In this document: piece by piece, positions 40,613-51,700 of the stretch
Layout: each line of letters begins with the position of its first letter
Numbering within the stretch: position 1 is the stretch's first letter
NCBI GenBank assembly: GCA_019671135.1
Contig: JAHRHY010000008.1
Span: 1,240,001-1,304,000, forward strand
Reading direction: 5' to 3'
DNA length: 64,000 nt
DNA from: Linnemannia hyalina
Lineage: Eukaryota; Mortierellomycota; Mortierellomycetes; Mortierellales; Mortierellaceae
Made by a program: the position numbers and the translations under genes
Notes under the pieces: model-generated
The model's database searches: none
What the model saw: only the letters and a program-made list of their open reading frames with translations
What the model was told of the DNA's origin: nothing

Positions 40613-40625
40613 TTTATTCTTTATT
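40613..40625 (-). terminator. Tandem poly(A) signals of the LYR-motif gene
   Basis: Two AATAAA copies on the minus strand start 2 bases after the stop codon at 40627. The 3' untranslated region is therefore probably very short. Confidence 0.5.
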
Positions 40626-40626
40626 G

Positions 40627-42149
40627 TCATGCACTTGTTGCTTTCTTCTTAGGCTTGACCTGAGGGGGTTGACTAGTTTCTGAGAATCCAAGTTGATCAA
40701 AGTCATTGACGAGGGCCTGAAGTTTCAAGCCAGCAGACGAACGCGCTTGGTGAGCCTGTGCACTTTTCGAGACTGAGTAAGCTGTTGATGCCGGCGTATG
40801 TGGCAAAGACCGCTCTAGTCTCGCATCCTTTAATGATCCTTCCTGCGCACCCTTGTTCTCAAGTTCACTTGGTCCAAGAGCAGAGAGTTTGACATCCAGA
40901 ATAGGAACTTCGTTCAAGAGCTGTTGCCATATCCTACGGTAGAGTCGAAGAGTAAGGGTGTTGGATTTTGCAGGCTTGCCACCAATACTAGGATGGAACC
41001 TCCCCGTCTCCCATCGATTTCTTCTTTGCTCCTCGCCAGTTTTGTTCCATGCCTTGATAGTCGTCATAATCCGCTGCTCCCACTCGATTTGTTCCTGTAC
41101 TCTCTCAAGTGTTTCCACATTGTCGTCGTCTGTAGGACGTATAGAACTCCTGGGTAAACCTATCCGGGATTTTCGCTCAATTTCTTGTCGGATCTCCCCA
41201 GCGAGGGGCGGCTTGACTTTGCCCATCTGTTTGGTGAAGAAGCGCCACCGAAGGTTTGCCTCTCGTTTCCCGTGCAGTGGCTTGAACAATGGCTGCGGCA
41301 GGATGGGCTGTACACTCTTCCCGGTTGCACTTTGGATTAGAGACACTAGAGGGGGGGATAGAATGGGCGGCACTGTCCTTTTCTTTTTGAAGAAGAGAGG
41401 TTCCGGATCCTCTTTGGACGCCAGCAAGACTTCCGACAGGCGATGTTGAGTTGTCGAGTCCCTTATTGTCCCCGAAGAAGCCAGTGGGGCCGCTGTTGGT
41501 GAGGGTGTAGAGGATCCCGAAGCAATAATGGCGGCAGACAGTTTATCGGCCGATAGAGTCCTAGCACGCGTCGAGTCAACAAATGGCTGAAGAAGGATCC
41601 GCCGGTCCTTGCCCTGGAGACCATGCGAAAGTCTTAGGATCCGCATCACGGACTTGAGATCCATCTGATTGGCGCGTTCTATGAGACGGAGAGCCTGTCC
41701 GATAAAAACAGGAACCAACAAAGGTTGAGTTGGGGGGGAGGGGTTTTTATGAGCAAAGTTTTTGGGGAGGTAAGATAAATGAAAATGAAACTTTGAACGT
41801 TTAGAAGGGTCGGTTCAGTTGAGATATGGTTGTTTACCTTGCGGGCATCGCTCGTGTACTTCTGGATACGGTGCTCGTCCTTTTGGCTCTTATTCTTCCT
41901 GAAGGTCTCCTGGGCTCTTGCTCGGATCCAGTGGCTAGTTGAGGGAGGGTAATGAAACAAGCAATGAATGAGTTGCATGAAGGAAGAAGAAAAGAAGATT
42001 TCATTCACAACACCTGATCAATAGGTTTACCTTGCTCGTTCGTCAAAGAATGATGCGCCTTGGCGAAGGATGTGTCGGTAGAGGAAGAGGACCTGGTGGC
42101 GGTGAGAGAGGCCATTGAATGAGGCTGGAACAGGTCCGTAAGTCGGCAT
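40627..42149 (-). CDS. LYR-motif protein with long C-terminal extension
   Basis: LYR proteins (complex 1 LYR family) act in mitochondria in Fe-S delivery or as assembly factors. Exons 42149-42031, 41934-41838 and 41694-40627 keep frame and give 427 aa. The N-terminal exon reads NGLSHRHQVLFLYRHILRQG with the LYR and the following Arg; exon 2 continues HWIRARAQETFRKNKSQKD, and exon 3 begins ALRLIERANQMDLKSVMRIL, completing a three-helix LYR fold over about 110 residues. The remaining 310 residues are not typical of the short LYRM proteins. They are basic, with RWRFFTKQMGKVKPPLAGEI and RRIWQQLLNEVPILD as conserved-looking blocks and Ser/Ala-rich linkers. A mitochondrial location is inferred; the N-terminus is not a clear presequence. 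It may belong to the fungal Cup1-like LYR group. Confidence 0.78.
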
Positions 42150-42782
42150 TGAATCCCAGGGGCTAAGTGTGAGAAGTAGAAATAGGGAGGAGGGAGGAAG
42201 GAGGAGAGAGGGACCGTGGGTGGGAATGAATGATGCCAAGCCACCTCCGGCTGAATTTTTTGTCAAAAAGACCGGCGCGCAGAACGACAAGAAGAGAGGG
42301 GAGAGAAGAGGCAACAAAGACAATGGTCGATAATGCAGTCAATCCTTGGCAGCCACCGACAGACGAGAACAGCCGACCCAGTCGGTGGCGATTGTCATGA
42401 TGGTCCTTACTTTCCAGCAAATGACAACCATCGATGCTTGTGTGTGAGTATATGGCATGGAAGTGCAGTATACTGTCATACATGCGGTGTGCGTTCCTGA
42501 TTATCATTGCACATTGCGTATTTGGGGCTGTGAGCCTACCTCAGTTCTGTGAGCGAGTCCCTCTTTTGTGTCCGCTAATCTCAGAACAGCGGTACATTTT
42601 CCCCTTCCTCTCCTCTCTCTCTCTTTTTCTTCTCTCCACTCTTCCGTCCCATCTTTCCTTCCGTCCTTCCCTCCTTCCCCTTCCTTCCTTCCCTCCTTCC
42701 CTCCTTCCCTCCTTCCTTCCTTCTTCCTTCCGCCCCTCATCCCCATCGACCTCCCTTCCTCTCCTAAACACAGACAAACACC
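42150..42782. other. Divergent promoter region, LYR protein and sphingoid kinase
   Basis: 633 bp with no gene. The half nearer the sphingoid kinase (42605-42755) is almost pure pyrimidine, mostly CCTTCCTTCC-like units, and ends in the CACCATGG start context of the kinase. Confidence 0.6.
42655..42735. repeat. CCTTC-type pyrimidine repeat
   Basis: Imperfect CCTT/CCTTC units over about 80 bases in the leader or promoter of the sphingoid base kinase. Confidence 0.8.
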
Positions 42783-44997
42783 ATGGCCTCATTCCCCTTC
42801 ATCCTTCAGGCCCACCAAGGAAACCACCAGGTCGAACTTGTGTACAATGGACAGCAACTCGAGTTCGACGGACTCAACCTCGATGGTACTCACTCGCCCA
42901 CAGGCCATTCCTCTTGTCTCAAACTCGGTCGAATTTGATTCCTCTCGACAGGAAGCATCCGATCGCATCAGCTAAATATAAAAAGGATTCTTTCTTGGTA
43001 AACGTTTACCCACATAGAACCCAAGCAGTCTTCCAGCTGCCTTCCTTGCGGACCTTCCTCAGCCTCCGCTGGTACGTTTGTTCGCCTTTTTTTCTTTGTT
43101 TTTCTTCCCGTCTCGATTCAGTATGTCAACACATCCACGTGTAGTTCTCGAATACTACGGACCTGTGAGCTAACCCTCCCAGTAACCCTTTTTCTTCCCG
43201 CATCCAGGTGGTCACCGTATCATTAAGACGACCGAAATCCTGAACATCGACATCGAGCACGAAAACTCTCTTGTAATTGCTGTAGCCTCTGCCAAGAACG
43301 GCCCCACCAAGGAGTCTGTTCTCGAGCGCCTCGTATTCCAGGTCAGGGACAAGGCCAATGCTGTCCAGTGGCAATCCAACGTCCTCTCTCATGTCTATAA
43401 AGGTAAAACTCTACCGAAAATATTTTTTACAGTACCCACATGGTTACCTGGTGATATTTTGGGCTAAGCCCAATTGCAGCAGCACCGGCACAGACCATAC
43501 CGTTTTCTATAGCCCTCTCACCACATCCATTTTCTTCTAATTGATAGATATCAAGAGAGGAAGACACTTCAAGGTCCTCGTCAACCCTTTCGGAGGCCAG
43601 GGACATGCGAAGAAATTGTGGGAGACCATTGCCGAACCAATCTTCACGGCTGCCGGATGCACCTATGACCTGACCTGTATGTTCCTTTTCACGGGCTGGG
43701 CATGAGCTGGGCTGAGGGCAATTGTTATTTTTGGTATTATGCCTTTCGGAATCACCGCCCAGTACTAACCACTGGCCCTTCTCTTCCCAATAGACACCAC
43801 GCACCGGTACCACGCAAAGGAGATTGCCAAGGATCTCAACATTCGACTCTACGACGCCGTGGTGTCTGTCAGCGGAGACGGTGTTTTGCACGAGGTCGTC
43901 AATGGACTCATGGAGCGCCCCGATGCAATTGCTGCTCACAAGCTGCCAATCGGTGCCATCCCTGGAGGTAATGACACTCCCGATATAGTCGAATACTACC
44001 AGTCTCCTTGTTGCCATATAATTTGTACCATCACGACCTCTAACTTTTACTTTCTCCAACTCAAAATAGGATCTGGCAATGCCTTGTCATACTCTCTTTT
44101 GGGCGAAGATCATGGAGGTCATGTCACCAACGCAGTTTTGGGAATTATCAAAGGAAGGGCCATGCCCGTCGATTTGTGCTCCGTCACACAGGGTCAAAAT
44201 CGCTACTTTTCGTTCGTCCTCCAGTCTTTCGGTTTGGTCGCTGATGTCGATCTGGGCACGGAAGACATGCGCTGGATGGGTGAGGCACGATTCACAGTGG
44301 CAGCTGTCGGAAAGCTATTGTCTCAGCAGACCTACCCTTGCGAGCTCTCTTACATCCCGGTGGAAACTAATGTTGACAAGATTCGCGCCGAATACAACTA
44401 CCGGCGCCAACAGTCTGTCGTTTGGGCCGACCAGACCCACGATGAACTGGATCAGTCACACCCAACAATTGTCGATCGCTTTGGCGGTGTCAATTCTCAA
44501 CTCAACAAGAGCGACGGATGGGTCACGGATTCTGAGGACGTTATTACAGCAGTCGGTGCCAAGTTACCATGGATCTCAAAGGGAATGCTGCTTAACCCTG
44601 CAGCAACCCCCAACGATGGCTTGATCGATCTCATTGTTTTCCCCAAGGGCACTGGTCGCATTAATGGTATCCAGGTCATGCTGGGCACAGAGACCGGCGA
44701 GCACATTTATCACGACAAGGTATGTCACTACTTTTTTTTATTGCTCCTTTGTACTTTGAACACAAGATCATGACTGGTATAGAGACGGATGAGCAAATCA
44801 TTAAGACTTTCTATTGCATCATTTAGGTCCGCTACATGAAGGTCAAAGCCTTCCGTCTGACCCCAAAGAACGCAAGTGGCTTCATTTCCATGGACGGCGA
44901 ACACACACCCTACTCACCTTACCAGGTTGAAGCCCATAGTGGCCTCATCTCCGTCCTCAGTATCGAAGGACGCTATGCTCGTAGCATGCGGGAGTAA
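42783..44997 (+). CDS. LCB4: Sphingoid long-chain base kinase (sphingosine kinase)
   Basis: Phosphorylates sphingosine, dihydrosphingosine or phytosphingosine. Exons 42783-42885, 43018-43071, 43208-43402, 43548-43676, 43794-43967, 44070-44719 and 44827-44997 give 491 aa. The catalytic DAGK-type domain shows the nucleotide-binding VLVNPFGGQGHAKK, the signature SVSGDGVLHEVVNGLMERPD and GAIPGGSGNALSYSL. The C-terminal lobe has FVLQSFGLVADVDLGTEDMRWMG, which is specific to sphingosine kinases (the acidic residue reads the lipid amino group), and MSMDGE-like ISMDGEHTPYSPYQVE. The short N-terminal part resembles a small beta domain. No membrane segment is seen. It is convergent with the small secreted protein gene. 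AATAAA at 45039-45044 is the likely poly(A) signal. Confidence 0.94.
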
Positions 44998-45038
44998 GAG
45001 CTATATCACTGAAATTGTTTTGTGGTAAGATTAATAAT

Positions 45039-45044
45039 AATAAA
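45039..45044 (+). terminator. Poly(A) signal of the sphingoid base kinase gene
   Basis: AATAAA 42 bases after the stop codon in an AT-rich stretch. Confidence 0.65.
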
Positions 45045-45186
45045 ATATACCAGACCATTGCATGGAGTTGCAAAAATGAAGGTTGCGGGCGTGATGTATG
45101 GTGGGGCGTGAAGAAGGGCGAGAGGAGGAATGGAAAAGCAGCAAGCAAGATGCGTTGAGAATGTGCGATGTGTTTTTTTCTTCGTT

Positions 45187-45192
45187 TTTATT
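45187..45192 (-). terminator. Poly(A) signal of the small secreted protein gene
   Basis: AATAAA on the minus strand 100 bases after the predicted stop at 45292. Confidence 0.5.
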
Positions 45193-45291
45193 TTGTTTGT
45201 TTGTTTGTTTGGTACTTTGTTTTGGATGAACTACTTCTTGGTTGACAGAGAAAAAGAAAACAGAGACAAGCATGTATAATGTCGATCGTTC

Positions 45292-46233
45292 TTAGATGAA
45301 CTTTACTTCCCCAAAGGCACACAAGAAACTGAAGTTTTTCCTGTCATAGAAGTCAACATATACAACTCCATTCTCCTATTTACTATGAATAAAAAGAAGG
45401 CGAGGGAGGTAAGGATATATCAATGATACATGTTTTCACCAATATTCTTTATAGGTTAAGTTTTGGGCGAAGCAAATCAAGAAAGCCGTGAGGAATGTAG
45501 TGAAAGATGCGCAAATGAAAAACGAGTGCTTACTCCTTTGACGCCTGGGTCAGTCTTGAGGTCAGTGTTGACGAGGTCAAGACATCCATAGATGACATGG
45601 TTATCCGGCACGATGTTAGGGAAAGATGAAGGGGAGCATCTGAGGGCAGGTGGTGCAATTTTCAAGATACTGCAAAGTGGTTGAAATTCATTCCACAGCA
45701 GGTCTTGCGAAGGTGGTGATTCGACTGGAGTGGATGAGGTGAGTAAGAGGTGTTGCAGTACATGACTTTTTTTTTTTCTCTTTTCGTTTCGTCATTGCAA
45801 AAAGCGTATGCATTTTTTTCTTACTTTTGTTGTAGACTGTAATGCCAACTCTGGCGTCGGATGGGAAAGACTTCTTATTCTTCTTATTTGCAAAGTTTCC
45901 AGCGAAATGGAAGCAATAGCGATTATTCTTGGTGCCCGTGAAGGAAGGTACGGTCAGGTTGCCGGAACCATGGTCAATGGGTCCCGGGAACTACAAAGGA
46001 ATGTCAGTGAGAAAATAAGGAAGACAAAGTGCGCTCATGGTTGTTTAGATACAGGTGTTGTTTGATTGTGGAACGTGGATTAAAAAAAGGGTTAGACGAC
46101 GAGTACCCGACTTTACTTTCTTGTGAGCGCTGTCTTTGCAAAAGTTCAGGTTAAAGGTGGGTTCTTCACTCAAGCCCAAGGTGGTTGAGGCAAGAGTAAG
46201 TGCAAGCGAGAGCAAAGGAATAAAGATCTTCAT
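45292..46233 (-). CDS. Small secreted cysteine-containing protein, family not recognised
   Basis: Four exons (46233-46117, 45990-45825, 45724-45534, 45375-45292) join in frame to 185 aa, although no single exon stands out as an open frame. The start MKIFIPLLSLALTLASTTLG is a clean signal peptide, cleaved after about residue 20. The mature chain (about 165 aa) has six cysteines: NLNFC, NNRYC, FQPLC, ALRC, VIYGC and SFLC. Two N-glycosylation sequons are visible (NLT in exon 2 and NFS in the last exon). The last exon reads ENGVVYVDFYDRKNFSFLCAF, with alternating hydrophobic residues like beta strands, then GEVKFI and stop. Supporting the model: donors GTAAAG, GTAAGA, GTAAGC, acceptors all YAG or TAG, and a branch-like TTACTCAC in intron 2. 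The function is unknown; a beta-sandwich lipid- or sugar-binding protein or an effector are possible. Confidence 0.75.
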
Positions 46234-48735
46234 GTTTGAAGTGGTGTTCAATGGATGGAGAGACAAGAGTGAAAAAAAAGTTATTTAGAAGTTGTCCTTG
46301 GTCACTGCATTCCCCAAAAGATGGGAGGGTGGTCAAGGGCTTGGGTGTTTGCAGTATGAGGAGGATGAGGAGGGCAGAGAAGGGGCAAGAAAACAGATAC
46401 CGTCGGCCCCCTTCTTTTGCCTTGTCGTAGTGTGGTCCTTGTTTTCAGTGTTTAGGGAGGAAAAGAAAGGGGAAGGAGAGGATACGGTCACTCCTTTTGT
46501 GGTCTCTCTACGTCAAACTCCATCTCGTATAACCCGTCCTTTTTGTCCTCCTCGTTACTACTTGTCGTCGTTCTCGGGGCATTCTTCAAAGTGGATGAAA
46601 AAAGGGATGAAAGAAAGACGGGTATTGCAAGAGAACAGTACATCCGTTGTGGCATCCTGGTGCCCCGCATGCATCGGTCCTTGGTTAGCATTCTACTCCT
46701 GTGTTATGAAGAAAATAAAAAAGTCATACGACGCCATTGTCAGGGCCAGGTACATCCAACCAAGCCGCCTGTGTCGCGGTTGACCGAACTCGATCAATTG
46801 GAGTCGAAGAGCCTTTGTGGCTGTAGTGGACAGCTCCTATTCTCTGCAATCAAAAGCATGGAATTAAAGCTTCACGCTTGTCAAAACTTGGGACTACAAA
46901 AGAACTGGGCAGAATTAGACATGGGGTAAAAGCTGATGTCAGCGATGGACAAGTTGAAGGAAGAATCGTGTTCGTCAAATCGAGAATGAAAAGGAAGAGT
47001 AGGGTACAACTATTATGAGAGCGAAACTAACTTTGTTGGCCACGCGAGAAAAAGGTTGGTTTGGTTTGGATTGACGGGTCCAGGGATGTGGCTTTTTTTG
47101 ACATAAAGGCAAAGGTGGACAGTGCTTTTCTTTTTCAAAGATCGCCGAGTTGGTGAGCAGTTCTGCTTGTTGCTCACAGACAAAAAAAAAGTGGCAACGT
47201 AAAAACAGGGGTGAACAGTTGGTAAGGTGTGAAGAGTGGCTGTGGTTTGAAGGAGATCTGTGCTTTATGGTTGTCGTTTGTGAAATGGCTTTTCTCTCCA
47301 TCTGTCATTATGTTGATTGGATGGGGGGTCTAGGTGTAATGGGTGGATGGATAGGTCTATGCACGGGAAGTTCTTACAGCGAGCAGCGTGCATAAAATGA
47401 ATGAACTGTCTGTAAAAAAAGAATGAACCGTTGGGATTGCTTGATGGGAAGTAAGCAAGCCGAGAGATGCACTCTGTTCTTATACTTGTTTGTTTGTTTG
47501 TTTGTTTGGTTGTTTGGTTAGCCCTGGTTGGTTGCTTTGTAGACCGGTGCTTCTCCTGCTTTTGAAGGCTGGGTTTAGTGGTGGCCTTTTATTCAGGCAC
47601 CATTCGAGAGTGGGATTATTAGTTATGAGAGACAGATAGATTGAGAGTGAGAGAGACAAGGAGAGATTGAAAAGGGGGGCAGGTGTGATGTCTGACTACT
47701 GATCACACCCACACAATCACCACACACCATATCAGTCTCACTGATTGTGACAAGTCCCGTTTTCGTCGTCCTTCCCTTTTTTATCCTCCTTTCTTCATCA
47801 TCTTACTCCTCGCCCCATCACTTCCCCTCATCACCTCCCCTCTCCTCTTTGCCATCCTTCCCTTCTTCCCTTCTTCCCTTCTTCCCATCACACCCTACCC
47901 ATCTCGGCAACGGGCACATATAAACACTACTCTTTTCCTTCATTCCTCTCTCTTTCATCACCTCCCCCACTGCTATTTATTTTCTTTTTTTCCTTTGGGT
48001 GAGTAACCCAACCGCGCACGCCCATTCACAGCATACAACATACAGCTTGCATAGAGTTGTTTGTTTTGTCATCAGGACTCATTTTTTTGTTCCTCTCATC
48101 CACAGGGCCTTCAGCACCCACACCTTGTGATATCTCATTTGGAGAAAGGGAGGAAGAGAGAAGGGTGGCTGAAAAAAACTCAAAAAAAACACAAGAAGGT
48201 GGAGACTGTCTGGCTTGCACTTTGTGACCAGTACACGCATCGTCACCAAGTGTGCACGCTTATTACCGTGGTTGTAGTTGCTGTTGTGATATTCCCGTTG
48301 TTTGTCAAACAAAGAGAGAGAAAGAGAGAGAGGGTGCATGTATGTATTTATGTGCGTTTATGTGCGTGAGTGTGAGTGTGTGTTTGTGTGCATATGTGCA
48401 GAACATGTTTATTTTCGCACACATCCACCTTTTCGCCCTCTTACCCTTTACCCTTTTTTTTTCTGCCCTGCCTGCTTGCTTGCCTGTCTGTTTCTTTTCT
48501 CCCCCTTGTTATTTTTTTTAGTTTTTAGTCTTTTTTTTTTTTTTTTTGCCTCTCTCTGTCCTTAACCACTACGACACATTCACTCTCCTCTCCTCCTTCC
48601 CTTCTCTCCCTTCCCTTCCTCACACTCCTTCCTCATCTCGATTCTCTCTTTCACTCAATCCTTCCTCCCCAACTAATCTCTTTTCTCTCGCCCTCGTCTC
48701 TCCTCCCGAGTAGTAGCTGAGACGCCTATTCAGCA
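46234..48735. other. 2.5-kb divergent region between secreted protein and CLIP genes
   Basis: The longest gene-free stretch in the window. It holds a TTTG repeat (47486-47518), long pyrimidine tracts (47755-47960 and 48560-48700), GA and GT runs (48305-48400) and a T run of about 20 at 48527-48547. A consensus donor GTGAGTAA at 47999 and acceptors CGAGTAG and TAG at 48712-48716 could bound a leader intron of the CLIP gene. Open frames at 46292-46783 and 46543-46929 have no family features and I do not call them. Confidence 0.55.
47486..47518. repeat. TTTG tetranucleotide repeat
   Basis: Five TTTG units followed by GGTTGTTTGG, in the non-coding region. Confidence 0.85.
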
Positions 48736-51700
48736 ATGGCCCCCAAGACCCCTCAGGCCAACTCGAAGCTGCCAAAGCCGCCTACTGCTGGTGGACCTGT
48801 CAACCTGACTGGTATCCCCGCCCCAGCAAGCGTGCTCCAGCGACGATCCTTCATGACCACCCCAGCCTCGAGCTCCGTCTCCAAGACCTTCAAGGACATG
48901 ACCCCCGAACAACAAGCTCTTCTCGCCGAAGCCATCTCTATCCACAGCCCTGGTTTAATCGATCCTGCACGCAAGCCCACCACCACTCAAACCACAACAA
49001 CACCGGCCTCGGGATTCTCACCAACACTCACCGCACACAATACCTCTGGACACACCTTAGGATTCGGACACTTTTCCGCCACAACCGCACCCTCTTCCTC
49101 TGCCCTCGGCTTTGGTCACCCTCAACAACCTCCCAGTCCCGTCAACAGTGACCGCGCCTCGCCCACCGGCCACACTTCGCCATTGACCCACAGGCCATCA
49201 CAGATCACTCGACGACCCAGTAGCTCTCGTCTTGGCGTGGTCCCTGAAGCGTCCGCCACTGCCTCTCACAATAATAGCGCCCTTCCTTCGCAAGTCAACA
49301 CTATGACGACGACCGGTCAACAACAACTCTCTCGACCCGCCTCCTATACTGGCCTATCCTCCCCTCTTTCCACTTCCAATCCTAACCTGCCAATCAATTC
49401 GTCTGCACCTTCGCCCACCTCAGGAGGAGCTCCTTCCGCCAATCGTCTGACCTCCAGTTCTCCCTCGGGATCCCGTCCCACCTTACCAACATCGCGTCTT
49501 GCTACAGGAACAGGAATTGCCCCCCCTGCGACTACAGGAGTTCGCACTAGCTTGATGAAGCAACCATTGTTCCAACGTCCCGCAGGTGCTGCATTGCCTT
49601 CTGCTGTTCCTGCTGCTGCAGCTCCAAAGAACCCATTGACAGGAATTCCTGGCTCATCTATTGTTGCTCCTCCATCGCTCGACGATTATGAGATTGGCGA
49701 TCGTGTTATTGTCGAGAGCATGGCCTTGTCAGGATACCTCCGTTTTGTCGGTCCTGCTGAGTTCAAGTCTGGTACCTGGGCTGGTATTGAGCTGGACACA
49801 CCCACGGGCAAAAACGATGGCAGTGTTAACGGGTAAATCCTTCTTCGTCATTCAATGCTATTGTTTATCGCTGTTCAATGGATCATAATCCCCCTTTTCT
49901 TGGCGATAGTGCGTCTGTTGTGTTTTCCACCCTTTGCGTGTCATCCAAGAATACCGACAGAGAGAGAAAAAAAACGACAAAGGGAAGGAAACCAACGAGG
50001 TGACGCTCACAATTTTTTTTCTTGCATTGTTTTGATCTTGCTTCGGTCTTTTGATTAGGGTCACCTATTTCCAATGTCGACCAAAGTGCGGTATTTTTGT
50101 CCTGGCTGCAAAGATCGTAAAGTCGGAGCTGCTCTTCCCATCTTCACCAGACCTCGATGCAGCTCGTCCCCCATCTGCCCAGGAAACTCACCCAATTACA
50201 GCACCAACACAGCCAACACAACAGTCAGTCCAGCCAGCATCAGCCAGCCATGCGGCTCAGGCAGCCTCCAGGATCACTGCAGGATCAAGGGCATCAAAAT
50301 ATATAGGCATGACAGCGACTCAACTCAAGCAGCGCAATGGGGCTCCCCAGTCATCAATCACCCGCCCTCTGTCAGCAAGTCAACCCAACCTTCCAAGTGC
50401 ATCAGTGAGGGCAGCCAGTCCTACCATCCGTGCCCTTGGCGGATCATCAGGATCGCCTACCACCTCTAGGACAATGACCCCCGGACAAGCAGCGGCAGCA
50501 GCACGAGCCAACTCCCCTTCACCTGTCCCTAAACCAGCTCTTCGATCCAACTCACCAACCACGCGCCCTGGCCCCGGCACCCGTTTGTCGCAGAATGGAG
50601 CCAAGCCGTCAGTGAACACTCCCATGGCGAAGCCAGGCGCTCACTCTCGTTCAACTTCATCCACGTCCTCTGTCACGTCTCAATCGAGTGCCGCTGGCTC
50701 GCGTGCTCGAACATCCCCTACACCTCGCGCCATGACTACCCCTCGGAGACTGTCCTCTCGTTCAGAAACGCCCGATGCAACCAGTTTATTGTCTCCAAGC
50801 GAAAGTCGAACCAACATCCTCGATCATGCAACCTCTGGGCAAACGGTGGGATCCCCTCAAAGCGGCGTCTCCCTCCAATTGCAGCAGTTGCAGCTTGACT
50901 TTGATACAGCCATCGCTGAGAACAATTTGTTGAAGTCCAAAGTGACCGAGACAAAGCAGCAGTTGGAGACGACCAAGCTCATGGAGAAAAAAGACTTGTC
51001 GTATGATGAGCGCGCCTTCCTTAGCAAGAACTTGGATAAGGAGGCCATCGACGAACGCCTTGCTCAAGAACTGGAGGACCTGCACCTGTTAAAAGCGACA
51101 TGGGACAAGGAGAAGGCGGCCAAGGACCAGGAGCTGAAGGTCGTCACCGAGAAGATGACACAGGCGTGGTTGGAAGCCGCACGGTCTCAGAAAGAACGAA
51201 CAGCACTCATTCAGGAAAAGACTACCTTGGCTGAGAAGCTGAAGGAGATCCAGGAGAATGGCGGCGGAGCCACACAAGCCGAAGTCAGTGCCTTGGGTGA
51301 GGAACAGGAGATCCTGATAGACTCCCTCAAAAAGAGTTTAGTCGAAGCCGAGGAGAAGACCATGGTCTTGGAGAGTAAGCTGGAGGATCTGACGGCAAGA
51401 GCCAACGAGGAGGAGGAGAAGCTGAACCAGGCCAACGCAGAGTCCCAGGCAGCCATCGAAGCCAAGAAACAGGAGCTCCAGTCGGAGCGTGATGCCCTGC
51501 AGTCTAAGCTGGTCGAGTTGGAGACCGAAACGCAGGCGTATGCAGACAAGTCTGAGTTGACCTTGAAGGCCGCCTTGGATGAGACTGAAGCCGCCAACGA
51601 GCAATTGAGTGAGCTGCAGCGCCGTTTGGACGAGGAGGCAGAGTCTCGCCGCCTGGAGCAGTCAGAGGCGGACGCCAAGTACAAGGCGCTCGAAGAAGCT

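Noticed and set aside
46292..46929. Two overlapping plus-strand open frames (163 and 128 codons)
   Set aside because: No domain, no signal peptide of good quality and no splice support; composition matches the surrounding non-coding DNA.
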